Positions 42,596-56,050 of a stretch of DNA of 64,000 nt are shown here, piece after piece (positions within the stretch are counted from its first letter, which is position 1; the number at the start of each line of letters is the position of its first letter). The translations under genes were made by a program, and so were the position numbers. Under the pieces are notes generated by a model. That model did not search any database. It worked only from the letters and a program-made list of their open reading frames with translations, and had not been told where the DNA came from. The DNA comes from Diogma glabrata (taxonomy: Eukaryota > Arthropoda > Insecta > Diptera > Cylindrotomidae): assembly GCA_963693315.1 (NCBI GenBank), contig OY856186.1, positions 284,228,492 through 284,292,491 of the forward strand. The letters run 5' to 3'.

Positions 42596-45500
42596 CAAAG
42601 TCAAAGTCAAAGTCAAAGTCAAAGTCAAAGTCAAAGTCAAAGTCAAAGTCAAAGTCAAAGTCAAAGTCAAAGTCAAAGTCAAAGTCAAAGTCAAAGTCAA
42701 AGTCAAAGTCAAAGTCAAAGTCAAAGTCAAAGTCAGAGTCAAAGTCAAAGTCAAAGTCAAAGTCAAAGTCAAAGTCAAAGTCAAAGTCAAAGTCAAAGTC
42801 AAAGTCAAAGTCAAAGTCAAAGTCAAAGTCAAAGTCAAAGTCAAAGTCAAAGTCAAAGTCAAAGTCAAAGTCAAAGTCAAAGTCAAAGTCAAAGTCAAAG
42901 TCAAAGTCAAAGTCAAAGTCAAAGTCAAAGTCAAAGTCAAAGTCAAAGTCAAAGTCAAAGTCAAAGTCAAAGTCAAAGTCAAAGTCAAAGTCAAAGTCAA
43001 AGTCAAAGTCAAAGTCAAAGTCAAAGTCAAAGTCAAAGTCAAAGTCAAAGTCAAAGTCAAAGTCAAAGTCAAAGTCAAAGTCAAAGTCAAAGTCAAAGTC
43101 AAAGTCAAAGTCAAAGTCAAAGTCACAGTCACAGTCAAAGTCAAAGTCAAAGTCAAAGTCAAAGTCAAAGTCAAAGTCAAAGTCAAAGTCAAAGTCAAAG
43201 TCAAAGTCAAAGTCAAAGTCAAAGTCAAAGTCAAAGTCAAAGTCAAAGTCAAAGTCAAAGTCAAAGTCAAAGTCAAAGTCAAAGTCAAAGTCAAAGTCAA
43301 AGTCAAAGTCAAAGTCAAAGTCAAAGTCAAAGTCAAAGTCAAAGTCAAAGTCAAAGTCAAAGTCAAAGTCAAAGTCAAAGTCAAAGTCAAAGTCAAAGTC
43401 AAAGTCAAAGTCAAAGTCAAAGTCAAAGTCAAAGTCAAAGTCAAAGTCAAAGTCAAAGTCAAAGTCAAAGTCAAAGTCAAAGTCAAAGTCAAAGTCAAAG
43501 TCAAAGTCAAAGTCAAAGTCACAGTCACAGTCACAGTCACAGTCACAGTCAAAGTCAAAGTCAAAGTCAAAGTCAAAGTCAAAGTCAAAGTCAAAGTCAA
43601 AGTCAAAGTCAAAGTCAAAGTCAAAGTCAAAGTCAAAGTCAAAGTCAAAGTCAAAGTCAAAATCAAAGTCAAAGTCAAAGTCAAAGTCAAAATCAAAGTC
43701 AAAGTCAAAGTCAAAGTCAAAGTCAATGTCAAAATCAAAGTCAAAGTTAAAGTCAAAGTCAAAGTCAAAGTCAAAGTAAGTCAAAGTCAAAGTTAAAGTC
43801 AAAGTCAAAGTCAAAGTCAAAGTCAAAGTCAAAGTCAAAGTCAAAGTCAAAGTCAAAGTCAAAGTCAAAGTCAAAGTCAAAGTCAAAGTCAAAGTCAAAG
43901 TCAAAGTCAAAGTCAAAGTCAAAGTCAAAGTCAAAGTCAAAGTTAAAGTCAAAGTCAAAGTCAAAGTCAAAGTCAAATTCAAAGTCAAAGTCAAAGTCAA
44001 AGTCAAAGTCAAAGTCATAGTCAAAGTCAAAGTCAAAGTCAAAGTCAAAGTCAAAGTCAAAGTCAAGGTCAAAGTCAAAGTCAAAGTCAAAGTCAAAGTC
44101 AAAGTCAAAGTCAAAGTCAAAGTCAAAGTCAAAGTCAAAGTCAAAGTCAAAGTCAAAGTCAAAGTCAAAGTCAAAATCAAAGTCAAAGTCAAAGTCAAAG
44201 TCAAAGTCAAAGTCAAAGTCAAAGTCAAAGTCAAAGTCAAAGTCAAAGTCAAAGTCAAAGTCAAAGTCAAAGTCAAAGTCAAAGTCAAAGTCAAAGTCAA
44301 AGTCAAAGTCAAAGTCAAAGTCAAAGTCAAAGTCAAAGTCAAAGTCAAAGTCAAAGTCAAAGTCAAAGTCAAAGTCAAAGTCAAAGTCAAAGTCAAAGTC
44401 AAAATCAAAGTCAAAGTCAAAGTCAAAGTCAAAGTCAAAGTCAAAGTCAAAGTCAAAGTCAAAGTCAAAGTCAAAGTCAAAGTCAAAGTCAAAGTCAAAG
44501 TCAAAGTCAAAGTCAAAGTCAAAGTCAAAGTCAAAGTCAAAGTCAAAGTCAAAGTCAAAGTCAAAGTCAAAGTCAAAGTCAAAGTCAAAGTCAAAGTCAA
44601 AGTCAAAGTCAAAGTCAAAGTCAAAGTCAAAGTCAAAGTCAAAGTCAAAGTCAAAGTCAAAGTCAGAGTCAAAGTCAAAGTCAAAGTCAAAGTCAAAGTC
44701 AAAGTCAAAGTCAAAGTCAAAGTCAAAGTCAAAGTCAAAGTCAAAGTCAAAGTCAAAGTCAAAGTCAAAGTCAAAGTCAAAGTCAAAGTCAAAGTCAAAG
44801 TCAAAGTCAAAGTCAAAGTCAAAGTCAAAGTCAAAGTCAAAGTCAAAGTCAAAGTCAAAGTCAAAGTCAAAGTCAAAGTCAAAGTCAAAGTCAAAGTCAA
44901 AGTCAAAGTCAAAGTCAAAGTCAAAGTCAAAGTCAAAGTCAAAGTCAAAGTCAAAGTCAAAGTCAAAGTCAAAGTCAAAGTCAAAGTCAAAGTCAAAGTC
45001 AAAGTCAAAGTCAAAGTCAAAGTCAAAGTCAAAGTCAAAGTCAAAGTCAAAGTCAAAGTCACAGTCACAGTCAAAGTCACAGTCAAAGTCAAAGTCAAAG
45101 TCAAAGTCAAAGTCAAAGTCAAAGTCAAAGTCAAAGTCAAAGTCAAAGTCAAAGTCAAAGTCAAAGTCAAAGTCAAAGTCAAAGTCAAAGTCAAAGTCAA
45201 AGTCAAAGTCAAAGTCAAAGTCAAAGTCAAAGTCAAAGTCAAAGTCAAAGTCAAAGTCAAAGTCAAAATCAAAGTCAAAGTCAAAGTCAAAGTCAAAATC
45301 AAAGTCAAAGTCAAAGTCAAAGTCAAAGTCAAAGTTAAAGTCAAAGTCAAAGTCAAAGTCAAAGTCAAAGTAAGTCAAAGTCAAAGTTAAAGTCAAAGTC
45401 AAAGTCAAAGTCAAAGTCAAAGTCAAAGTCAAAGTCAAAGTCAAAGTCAAAGTCAAAGTCAAAGTCAAAGTCAAAGTCAAAGTTAAAGTCAAAGTCAAAG

Positions 45501-45925
45501 TCAAAGTCAAAGTCAAAGTCAAAGTCAAATTCAAAGTCAAAGTCAAAGTCAAAGTCAAAGTCAAAGTCAAAGTCAAAGTCAAAGTCAAAGTCAAAGTCAA
45601 AGTCAAAGTCAAAGTCAAAGTCAAAGTCAAAGTCAAAGTCAAAGTCAAAGTCAAAGTCAAAGTCAAAGTCAAAGTCAAAGTCAAAGTCAAAGTCAAAGTC
45701 AAAGTCAAAGTCAAAGTCAAAGTCAAAGTCAAAGTCAAAGTCAAAGTCAAAGTCAAAGTCAAAGTCAAAGTCAAAGTCAAAGTCAAAGTCAAAGTCAAAG
45801 TCAAAGTCAAAGTCAAAGTCAAAGTCAAAGTCAAAGTCAAAGTCAAAGTCAAAGTCAAAGTCAAAGTCAAAGTCAAAGTCAAAGTCAAAGTCAAAGTCAA
45901 AGTCAAAGTCAAAGTCAAAGTCAGA

Positions 45926-45969
<44 letters not shown>

Positions 45970-46014
45970 CAAAGTCAAAGTCTAAATCATATTCAAAGTC
46001 AAAGTCAAAGACAA
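42596..46014 (+). repeat. CAAAGT hexamer satellite, block 2
   Basis: About 3.4 kb between units A and B. It carries CACAGT groups near 43125, 43519-43550 and 45060, the CAATGTCAAAATC marker near 43724 followed by an AAGTAAGTC phase slip, and a CAAGGT group just before unit B. Non-coding. Confidence 0.97.
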
Positions 46015-46931
46015 GATTAGATTAGATTAGATTAGAAAGGGTTGGACTAGTTGCACGAGGCAGAACTTCTCCTGGGACGCAGACTCTACGGTTCATAGCG
46101 CCGTGTCCGAGTTTGGTCTCATAACAACTATTCTACAAACCTTTCTGTGAGTTTAATAAAATCTAAAACCAACTATATAGGCAACAGTATGATTGTGACA
46201 CCCTCTACAGTTGGAGAGCCAAAAATCCTAGCTCTGACATTAGAAAAGGATGGACATTGGACATATACACAAAACGGGATCCGAGTCTTCCTCCTCTTTA
46301 AGACAACACCAACACACAGTACTTTCACTAAGTCCCATGGTAAAAAAGTGTTTAGTTAGATGTCCATGTCCTGTAAGGACACCTGTAAGGACACCTTCCA
46401 CAGTGCTGAGAATTTTCCTCTTCAGACTTAAAAGAAAATTATCATTTTTATCTGAAATGCTAAAAACCATCTTACTTTGTCTGCTGTCGATGACGCATTC
46501 TACAAAGCCGTCATCTTGAGGTCGGCATCAACCTTTAATAGTGACAAGGCAAACGTTTTGGATAACGCCAAGGCGGGTTCTGGACCTGAGTACTTCATGC
46601 CCGCTCCAGTCCTTGCAAGTTCATCCGCTTTTATGTTGGCCGGAATGCCACTATGACCTGGAACCTACCGCAAAGTGATATTGTTGTGTTTCGCTATCTT
46701 ACAAAGATTTTTCCTACACTCATTGAAGAGTTTGGAAGTATAGTCTCCGCGTTTACCAGTGCTTTGATAGCTGTTTGGCTATCCGAACAGATGCAGATTT
46801 TTTTTCCTTGTAGACGAAGTAGAGTTATTAGATGTGTGCATTCATTGATAGCATATACCTCCGCTTGAAGAACAGTACAAAATCGTTCAAGCGAAAATTT
46901 CTTGCTGTTTATGACATTATCTGCTTCCAGG
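46015..46931 (-). pseudogene. LINE RNase H fragment, unit B
   Basis: Same dead fragment as in unit A, including the frameshift and the nonsense codon in the VPGHSG block, plus the 12-bp duplication that inserts four residues (GVLT) in frame. Confidence 0.85.
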
Positions 46932-48053
46932 TAGGGTTGCACCGATTAATCGGTAGATAATCGGCCAATTTGCCGATTAATCGGTATCGGCATATTTGTC
47001 TGATTAATCCGCCGATTATCAACATATTTTTTTCCATCGGATATCACATTTTCAACACAACAAGCTCTAAATTCTAAAACGCAATAATCAATTATAGTTG
47101 TAGACAATTTAAAATTAAGGACTGCGACATTTCTGGTTACGGTGAACTCTCCTAACTCGGCGAATCTTCTGAAAATATTATTATGAGTGCTATATAGATT
47201 TCATTTATATATTTCAGTGTAATTCATTATCTCAGCATCTTTATCACAGCGAATCTAAATTTCGAGAATTGCGTGATTTTTGGCTTGAAGACTTATTTCC
47301 AAAGATTCATCATAACTTCGGTTCTAGTAAAAATAGAAATTTTTTTCTGTTTTATTTTAAAGCTAAAAGATGGAATTTTTTAAAAGTGTTATATAAAAAA
47401 ATTATTAACAAATTCCTATTGTTATAAACAAATAAAATGTTAAAATCGATTTTCAGTCACACAATTTCAGTCAAATCAAAAATGTCTTGATAACATTTTG
47501 TCTTAATCTGTTCCGCATGTTAAAGAATGACCCATCTATGGAATTTTTTGTCGTCCCACGCTCGATAACTTAATTTATTTCTAACAGTAAAAATCATTTC
47601 TTCATTAATTAAAAATACGTATTTTATAGGAAATTAAACGTAGAACACGATGATCACACTAAAAACTCATTTCGTGGGTGATGCGATTTCTCAAGTTAGT
47701 AGTTAAAAAAAATATTTAAATAGTTTAAAAATAATAATACACAATAAAAAATTGATTTCCTTTATTTTGTTAAACAAATTTGACAGATCTAAAAAATGTG
47801 ACTTTTTTGTGTTCGATTCTCAAATATTTTAAGGAAAAAATTGAAAAAATAAAAGTAGCACTACAAAAACAAATGCAAAACTGAAAGAGTTTTGCCCGCT
47901 CTGAGGTCAAAACGTAAATCGAAAAACGAAAACGCTATTAGTCTCAAATGTGCTGGTCTACCATTATACAATAGAATAACAACAATTACAGAAAAAATAT
48001 TCGAAGACGCAATATTGATTTACTATTAATCAATTAATTTACGATTAAATTTA
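46932..48053. repeat. hAT end, foldback and MITE fragments, unit B
   Basis: Counterpart of 40795-41916 with no difference I could see. Confidence 0.75.
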
Positions 48054-48732
48054 CAGGTCGTTCAATAAGTCCGTAGGATAAGTAAGAAAAAAACAACATT
48101 TTGACAAAACTCGATTTTTTTATTCAACATAGTTGCCTTCGAGGGCGATACAACGAGTATAGCGATTTTCCAACTTTTCTATACCACTTTTATAGTACGA
48201 TTTCTCTTTCTCGTCAAAATAGGCCTCAGTTTCAGCGATTACTTCATCATTGGACTTAAATTTCTTTCCAGCAAGCATTCTCTTGAGATCTGAAAACAGA
48301 AAAAAGTCGCTGGGGGCTAAATCTGGAGAATATGGTGGGTGGGTAAGCAATTCAAAGCCCAATTCATTCAATTTTGCCATCGTTTTCATCGATCTGTGAC
48401 ACGGTGCATTATCTTGGTGAAACAACACTTTTTTCTTTTGCAAATGTGGCCGTTTCTTTGCGATTTCAGCCTTCAATCGATCCAAAAGTTCACAGTAATA
48501 CTCGCTGTTGATGGTGGTTCCTTTTTGGAGATAGTCGATGAATATTATTCCGTTCGTATCCCAAAATACAGACGCCATCACCTTACCGGCCGACTGTTGC
48601 GTCTTTGCTCGCTTTGGATTCGGTTCGTCGACTGCTGTCCACTAAGCTGACTGTCTTTTGGATTCTGGTGTGTAATTGTGAAGCCATGTCTCATCCATTG
48701 TCACATATCTACGATAGAATTCCCTTTTATTG
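48054..48732 (-). pseudogene. mariner transposase C-terminal half, unit B
   Basis: Counterpart of the unit A fragment, with the same in-frame TAG (48642-48644) and the same junction with the satellite. Confidence 0.92.
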
Positions 48733-51700
48733 CAAAGTCAAAGTCAAAGTCAAAGTCAAAGTCAAAGTCAAAGTCAAAGTCAAAGTCAAAGTCAAAGTCA
48801 AAGTCAAAGTCAAAGTCAAAGTCAAAGTCAAAGTCAAAGTCAAAGTCAAAGTCAAAGTCAAAGTCAAAGTCAGAGTCAAAGTCAAAGTCAAAGTCAAAGT
48901 CAAAGTCAAAGTCAAAGTCAAAGTCAAAGTCAAAGTCAAAGTCAAAGTCAAAGTCAAAGTCAAAGTCAAAGTCAAAGTCAAAGTCAAAGTCAAAGTCAAA
49001 GTCAAAGTCAAAGTCAAAGTCAAAGTCAAAGTCAAAGTCAAAGTCAAAGTCAAAGTCAAAGTCAAAGTCAAAGTCAAAGTCAAAGTCAAAGTCAAAGTCA
49101 AAGTCAAAGTCAAAGTCAAAGTCAAAGTCAAAGTCAAAGTCAAAGTCAAAGTCAAAGTCAAAGTCAAAGTCAAAGTCAAAGTCAAAGTCAAAGTCAAAGT
49201 CAAAGTCAAAGTCAAAGTCAAAGTCAAAGTCAAAGTCAAAGTCAAAGTCAAAGTCAAAGTCAAAGTCAAAGTCAAAGTCACAGTCACAGTCAAAGTCAAA
49301 GTCAAAGTCAAAGTCAAAGTCAAAGTCAAAGTCAAAGTCAAAGTCAAAGTCAAAGTCAAAGTCAAAGTCAAAGTCAAAGTCAAAGTCAAAGTCAAAGTCA
49401 AAGTCAAAGTCAAAGTCAAAGTCAAAGTCAAAGTCAAAGTCAAAGTCAAAGTCAAAGTCAAAGTCAAAGTCAAAGTCAAAGTCAAAGTCAAAGTCAAAGT
49501 CAAAGTCAAAGTCAAAGTCAAAGTCAAAGTCAAAGTCAAAGTCAAAGTCAAAGTCAAAGTCAAAGTCAAAGTCAAAGTCAAAGTCAAAGTCAAAGTCAAA
49601 GTCAAAGTCAAAGTCAAAGTCAAAGTCAAAGTCAAAGTCAAAGTCAAAGTCAAAGTCACAGTCACAGTCACAGTCACAGTCACAGTCAAAGTCAAAGTCA
49701 AAGTCAAAGTCAAAGTCAAAGTCAAAGTCAAAGTCAAAGTCAAAGTCAAAGTCAAAGTCAAAGTCAAAGTCAAAGTCAAAGTCAAAGTCAAAGTCAAAAT
49801 CAAAGTCAAAGTCAAAGTCAAAGTCAAAATCAAAGTCAAAGTCAAAGTCAAAGTCAAAGTCAATGTCAAAATCAAAGTCAAAGTTAAAGTCAAAGTCAAA
49901 GTCAAAGTCAAAGTAAGTCAAAGTCAAAGTTAAAGTCAAAGTCAAAGTCAAAGTCAAAGTCAAAGTCAAAGTCAAAGTCAAAGTCAAAGTCAAAGTCAAA
50001 GTCAAAGTCAAAGTCAAAGTCAAAGTCAAAGTCAAAGTCAAAGTCAAAGTCAAAGTCAAAGTCAAAGTCAAAGTCAAAGTCAAAGTCAAAGTTAAAGTCA
50101 AAGTCAAAGTCAAAGTCAAAGTCAAATTCAAAGTCAAAGTCAAAGTCAAAGTCAAAGTCAAAGTCATAGTCAAAGTCAAAGTCAAAGTCAAAGTCAAAGT
50201 CAAAGTCAAAGTCAAGGTCAAAGTCAAAGTCAAAGTCAAAGTCAAAGTCAAAGTCAAAGTCAAAGTCAAAGTCAAAGTCAAAGTCAAAGTCAAAGTCAAA
50301 GTCAAAGTCAAAGTCAAAGTCAAAGTCAAAATCAAAGTCAAAGTCAAAGTCAAAGTCAAAGTCAAAGTCAAAGTCAAAGTCAAAGTCAAAGTCAAAGTCA
50401 AAGTCAAAGTCAAAGTCAAAGTCAAAGTCAAAGTCAAAGTCAAAGTCAAAGTCAAAGTCAAAGTCAAAGTCAAAGTCAAAGTCAAAGTCAAAGTCAAAGT
50501 CAAAGTCAAAGTCAAAGTCAAAGTCAAAATCAAAGTCAAAGTCAAAGTCAAAGTCAAAGTCAAAGTCAAAGTCAAAGTCAAAGTCAAAGTCAAAGTCAAA
50601 GTCAAAGTCAAAGTCAAAGTCAAAGTCAAAGTCAAAGTCAAAGTCAAAGTCAAAGTCAAAGTCAAAGTCAAAGTCAAAGTCAAAGTCAAAGTCAAAGTCA
50701 AAGTCAAAGTCAAGGTCAAGGTCAAGGTAAAGTCAAAGTCAAAGTCAAAGTCAAAGTCAAAGTCAAAGTCAAAGTCAAAGTCAAAGTCAAAGTCAAAGTC
50801 AAAGTCAAAGTCAAAGTCAAAGTCAAAGTCAAAGTCAAAGTCAGAGTCAAAGTCAAAGTCAAAGTCAAAGTCAAAGTCAAAGTCAAAGTCAAAGTCAAAG
50901 TCAAAGTCAAAGTCAAAGTCAAAGTCAAAGTCAAAGTCAAAGTCAAAGTCAAAGTCAAAGTCAAAGTCAAAGTCAAAGTCAAAGTCAAAGTCAAAGTCAA
51001 AGTCAAAGTCAAAGTCAAAGTCAAAGTCAAAGTCAAAGTCAAAGTCAAAGTCAAAGTCAAAGTCAAAGTCAAAGTCAAAGTCAAAGTCAAAGTCAAAGTC
51101 AAAGTCAAAGTCAAAGTCAAAGTCAAAGTCAAAGTCAAAGTCAAAGTCAAAGTCAAAGTCAAAGTCAAAGTCAAAGTCAAAGTCAAAGTCAAAGTCAAAG
51201 TCAAAGTCAAAGTCAAAGTCAAAGTCAAAGTCAAAGTCAAAGTCAAAGTCAAAGTCAAAGTCAAAGTCAAAGTCAAAGTCAAAGTCAAAGTCAAAGTCAA
51301 AGTCAAAGTCAAAGTCAAAGTCAAAGTCAAAGTCAAAGTCAAAGTCAAAGTCAAAGTCAAAGTCAAAGTCAAAGTCAAAGTCAAAGTCAAAGTCAAAGTC
51401 AAAGTCAAAGTCAAAGTCAAAGTCAAAGTCAAAGTCAAAGTCAAAGTCAAAGTCAAGGTCAAGGTAAAGTCAAAGTCAAAGTCAAAGTCAAAGTCAAAGT
51501 CAAAGTCAAAGTCAAAGTCAAAGTCAAAGTCAAAGTCAAAGTCAAAGTCAAAGTCAAAGTCAAAGTCAAAGTCAAAGTCAAAGTCAAAGTCAAAGTCAAA
51601 GTCAAAGTCAAAGTCAAAGTCAGAGTCAAAGTCAAAGTCAAAGTCAAAGTCAAAGTCAAAGTCAAAGTCAAAGTCAAAGTCAAAGTCAAAGTCAAAGTCA

Positions 51701-54163
51701 AAGTCAAAGTCAAAGTCAAAGTCAAAGTCGAAGTCAAAGTCAAAGTCAAAGTCAAAGTCAAAGTCAAAGTCAAAGTCAAAGTCAAAGTCAAAGTCAAAGT
51801 CAAAGTCAAAGTCAAAGTCAAAGTCAAAGTCAAAGTCAAAGTCAAAGTCAAAGTCAAAGTCAAAGTCAAAGTCAAAGTCAAAGTCAAAGTCAAAGTCAAA
51901 GTCAAAGTCAAAGTCAAAGTCAAAGTCAAAGTCAAAGTCAAAGTCAAAGTCAAAGTCAAAGTCAAAGTCAAAGTCAAAGTCAAAGTCAAAGTCAAAGTCA
52001 AAGTCAAAGTCAAAGTCAAAGTCAAAGTCAAAGTCAAAGTCAAAGTCAAAGTCAAAGTCAAAGTCAAAGTCAAAGTCAAAGTCAAAGTCAAAGTCAAAGT
52101 CAAAGTCAAAGTCAAAGTCAAAGTCAAAGTCAAAGTCAAAGTCAAAGTCAAAGTCAAAGTCAAAGTCAAAGTCAAAGTCAAAGTCAAAGTCAAAGTCAAA
52201 GTCAAAGTCAAAGTCAAAGTCAAAGTCAAAGTCAAAGTCAAAGTCAAAGTCAAAGTCAAAGTCAAAGTCAAAGTCAAAGTCAAAGTCAAAGTCAAAGTCA
52301 AAGTCAAAGTCAAAGTCAAAGTCAAAGTCAAAGTCAAAGTCAAAGTCAAAGTCAAAGTCAAAGTCAAAGTCAAAGTCAAAGTCAAAGTCAAAGTCAAAGT
52401 CAAAGTCAAAGTCAAAGTCAAAGTCAAAGTCAAAGTCAAAGTCAAAGTCAAAGTCAAAGTCAAAGTCAAAGTCAAAGTCAAAGTCAAAGTCAAAGTCAAA
52501 GTCAAAGTCAAAGTCAAAGTCAAAGTCAAAGTCAAAGTCAAAGTCAAAGTCAAAGTCAAAGCCAAAGCCAAAGCCAAAGCCAAAGCCAAAGTCAAAGTCA
52601 AAGTCAAAGTCAAAGTCAAAGTCAAAGTCAAAGCCAAAGCCAAAGTCAAAGTCAAAGTCAAAGTCAAAGTCAAAGTCAAAGTCAAAGTCAAAGTCAAAGT
52701 CAAAGTCAAAGTCAAAGTCAAAGTCAAAGTCAAAGTCAAAGTCAAAGTCAAAGTCAAAGTCAAAGTCAAAGTCAAAGTCAAAGTCAAAATCAAAGTCAAA
52801 GTCAAAGTCAAAGTCAAAGTCAAAGTCAAAGTCAAAGTCAAAGTCAAAGTCAAAGTCAAAGTCAAAGTCAAAGTCAAAGTCAAAGTCAAAGTCAAAGTCA
52901 AAGTCAAAGTCAAAGTCAAAGTCAAAGTCAAAGTCAAAGTCAAAGTCAAAGTTAAAGTCAAAGTCAAAGTCAAAGTCAAAGTCAAAGTCAAAGTCAAAGT
53001 CAAAGTCAAAGTCAAAGTCAAAGTCAAAGTCAAAGTCAAAGTCAAAGTCAAAGTCAAAGTCAAAGTCAAAGTCAAAGTCAAAGTCAAAGTCAAAGTCAAA
53101 GTCAAAGTCAAAGTCAAAGTCAAAGTCAAAGTCAAAGTCAAAGTCAAAGTCAAAGTCAAAGTCAAAGTCAAAGTCAAAGTCAAAGTCAAAGTCAAAGTCA
53201 AAGTCAAAGTCAAAGTCAAAGTCAAAGTCAAAGTCAAAGTCAAAGTCAAAGTCAAAGTCAAAGTCAAAGTCAAAGTCAAAGTCAAGTCAAAGTCAAAGTC
53301 AAAGTCAAAGTCAAAGTCAAAGTCAAAGTCAAAGTCAAAGTCAAAGTCAAAGTCAAAGTCAAAGTCAAAGTCAAAGTCAAAGTCAAAGTCAAAGTCAAAG
53401 TCAAAATCAAAGTCAAAGTTAAAGTCAAAGTCAAAGTCAAAGTCAAAGTCAAAGTCAAAGTCAAAGTCAAAGTCAAAATCAAAGTCAAAGCCAAAGCCAA
53501 AGCCAAAGCCAAAGCCAAAGCCAAAGTCAAAGTCAAAGTCAAAGTCAAAGTCAAAGTCAAAGTCAAAGCCAAAGCCAAAGTCAAAGTCAAAGTCAAAGTC
53601 AAAGTCAAAGTCAAAGTCAAAGTCAAAGTCAAAGTCAAAGTCAAAGTCAAAGTCAAAGTCAAAGTCAAAGTCAAAGTCAAAGTCAAAGTCAAAGTCAAAG
53701 TCAAAGTCAAAGTCAAAGTCAAAGTCAAAGTCAAAGTCAAAGTCAAAGTCAAAGTCAAAGTCAAAGTCAAAGTCAAAGTCAAAGTCAAAGTCAAAGTCAA
53801 AGTCAAAGTCAAAGTCAAAGTCAAAGTCAAAGTCAAAGTCAAAGTCAAAGTCAAAGTCAAAGTCAAAGTCAAAGTCAAAGTCAAAGTCAAAGTAAAAGTC
53901 AAAGTCAAAGTCAAAGTCAAAGTCAAAGTCAAAGTCAAAGTCAAAGTCAAAGTCAAAGTCAAAGTCAAAGTCAAAGTCAAAGTCAAAGTCAAAGTCAAAG
54001 TCAAAGTCAAAGTCAAAGTCAAAGTCAAAGTCAAAGTCAAAGTCAAAGTCAAAGTCAAAGTCAAAGTCAAAGTCAAAGTCAAAGTCAAAGTCAAAGTCAA
54101 AGTCAAAGTCAAAGTCAAAGTCAAAGTCACAGTCACAGTCACAGTCACAGTCAAAGTCAAAGT
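48733..54163 (+). repeat. CAAAGT hexamer satellite, block 3
   Basis: About 5.4 kb. Contains CAAGGT groups followed by a GGTAAAGTC slip near 50711-50735 and again near 51454-51470, paired CAAAGC groups near 52558-52640 and 53488-53580, a deletion slip (GTCAAGTC) at 53281, and a CACAGT group near 54127. The repeated marker blocks show internal duplication. Confidence 0.97.
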
Positions 54164-54721
54164 CAGCGTTGGTTAAAAACACTGTTTTTTTTAAAAAAAA
54201 CAAAAAAAACTGTTTTTTTTGTTTAAAACGCGTTTTTTATTGTTTAAAACAGTTTTTTTTGTTTTTTTTGTGTTTTTTTTGTTTTTTTTGTGTTTTTTTT
54301 GTTTTTTTTGTGTTTATTTTGCTTTGAATATGTTATATGCTACGAATATTCGTTTTTGTTAGTTTTAAATGAAAATATGTAATTGGAGTGAATAAACTTC
54401 AAAGAAATTAAGTATCCTAAATATTCTCAGATTATTAAAGATTTTCAAGATTTCCATGATTCTCTAGGTTATCTGAAAATTTTTTTAAATTTTAATGACG
54501 TTTAAGGTGCTAAAAGGTTTCTTAAGATTATCAAATGTATTAAAAACGGTAAAACACGACAGTGCACAACAGTTATATTGAATAGCAAATAAGCAGCATT
54601 GCAATATTTAAAAAAAAACAATTTTTGTTTAAAACATTGTTTTTTTTAAAAAAAACAATTTGTTTTAAACACTGTTTTAAACAGTGTTTAAAACAAAAGT
54701 GTTTAAAACAAACCAACTCTG
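54164..54721. mobile_element. 558-bp hAT-like element in the satellite, copy 1
   Basis: Begins CAGCGTTGGTTAAAAACACTG and ends, read inward from the right, CAGAGTTGGTTTGTTTTAAACA. The CAG-GTTGG terminus style is common in hAT elements. GTCAAAGT flanks both sides (54156-54163 and 54722-54729), fitting an 8-bp duplication, though a hexamer array makes this less discriminating. The interior is rich in TTTTTTTTG and GTTTAAAAC words, partly palindromic, with no coding capacity. Confidence 0.75.
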
Positions 54722-55973
54722 GTCAAAGTCAAAGTCAAAGTCAAAGTCAAAGTCAAAGTCAAAGTCAAAGTCAAAGTCAAAGTCAAAGTCAAAGTCAAAG
54801 TCAAAGTCAAAGTCAAAGTCAAAGTCAAAGTCAAAGTCAAAGTCAAAGTCAAAGTCAAAGTCAAAGTCAAAGTCAAAGTCAAAGTCAAAGTCAAAGTCAA
54901 AGTCAAAGTCAAAGTCAAAGTCAAAGTCAAAGTCAAAGTCAAAGTCAAAGTCAAAGTCAAAGTCAAAGTCAAAGTCAAAGTCAAAGTCAAAGTCAAAGTC
55001 AAAGTCAAAGTCAAAGTCACAGTCACAGTCACAGTCACAGTCAAAGTCAAAGTCAAAGTCAAAGTCAAAGTCAAAGTCAAAGTCAAAGTCAAAGTCAAAG
55101 TCAAAGTCAAAGTCAAAGTCAAAGTCAAAGTCAAAGTCAAAGTCAAAGTCAAAGTCAAAGTCAAAGTCAAAGTCAAAGTCAAAGTCAAAGTCAAAGTCAA
55201 AATCAAAGTCAAAGTCAAAGTCAAAGTCAAAATCAAAGTCAAAGTCAAAGTCAAAGTCAAAGTCAATGTCAAAATCAAAGTCAAAGTTAAAGTCAAAGTC
55301 AAAGTCAAAGTCAAAGTAAGTCAAAGTCAAAGTTAAAGTCAAAGTCAAAGTCAAAGTCAAAGTCAAAGTCAAAGTCAAAGTCAAAGTCAAAGTCAAAGTC
55401 AAAGTCAAAGTCAAAGTCAAAGTCAAAGTCAAAGTCAAAGTCAAAGTCAAAGTCAAAGTCAAAGTCAAAGTCAAAGTCAAAGTCAAAGTCAAAGTTAAAG
55501 TCAAAGTCAAAGTCAAAGTCAAAGTCAAAGTCAAAGTCAAATTCAAAGTCAAATTCAAAGTCAAAGTCAAAGTCAAAGTCAAAGTCAAAGTCAAAGTCAA
55601 AGTCAAAGTCAAAGTCAAAGTCAAAGTCAAAGTCAAAGTCAAAGTCAAAGTCAAAGTCAAAGTCAAAGTCAAAGTCAAAGTCAAAGTCAAAGTCAAAGTC
55701 AAAGTCAAAGTCAAAGTCAAAGTCAAAGTCAAAGTCAAAGTCAAAGTCAAAGTCAAAGTCAAAGTCAAAGTCAAAGTCAAAGTCAAAGTCAAAGTCAAAG
55801 TCAAAGTCAAAGTCAAAGTCAAAGTCAAAGTCAAAGTCAAAGTCAAAGTCAAAGTCAAAGTCAAAGTCAAAGTCAAAGTCAAAGTCAAAGTCAAAGTCAA
55901 AGTCAAAGTCAAAGTCAAAGTCAAAGTCAAAGTCAAAGTCAAAGTCAAAGTCAAAGTCAAAGTCAAAGTCAAA

Positions 55974-56005
<32 letters not shown>

Positions 56006-56050
56006 CAAAGTCAAAGTCTAAATCATATTCAAAGTCAAAGTCAAAGACAA
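54722..56050 (+). repeat. CAAAGT hexamer satellite, block 4
   Basis: About 1.3 kb with a CACAGT group near 55018, the CAATGTCAAAATC marker near 55264, an AAGTAAGTC slip near 55316, two CAAATT variants near 55540, and a CAAGGT group just before unit C. Confidence 0.97.

Larger units (their letters stand above)
46015..48732. repeat. composite higher-order unit B
   Basis: A 2718-bp copy of unit A, 6125 bp to its right. It differs by a private 12-bp tandem duplication (TGTAAGGACACC, about 46371-46394), which shifts the right half to 6137 bp. It shares with A the bases T at 46048 and A at 48300. Confidence 0.95.
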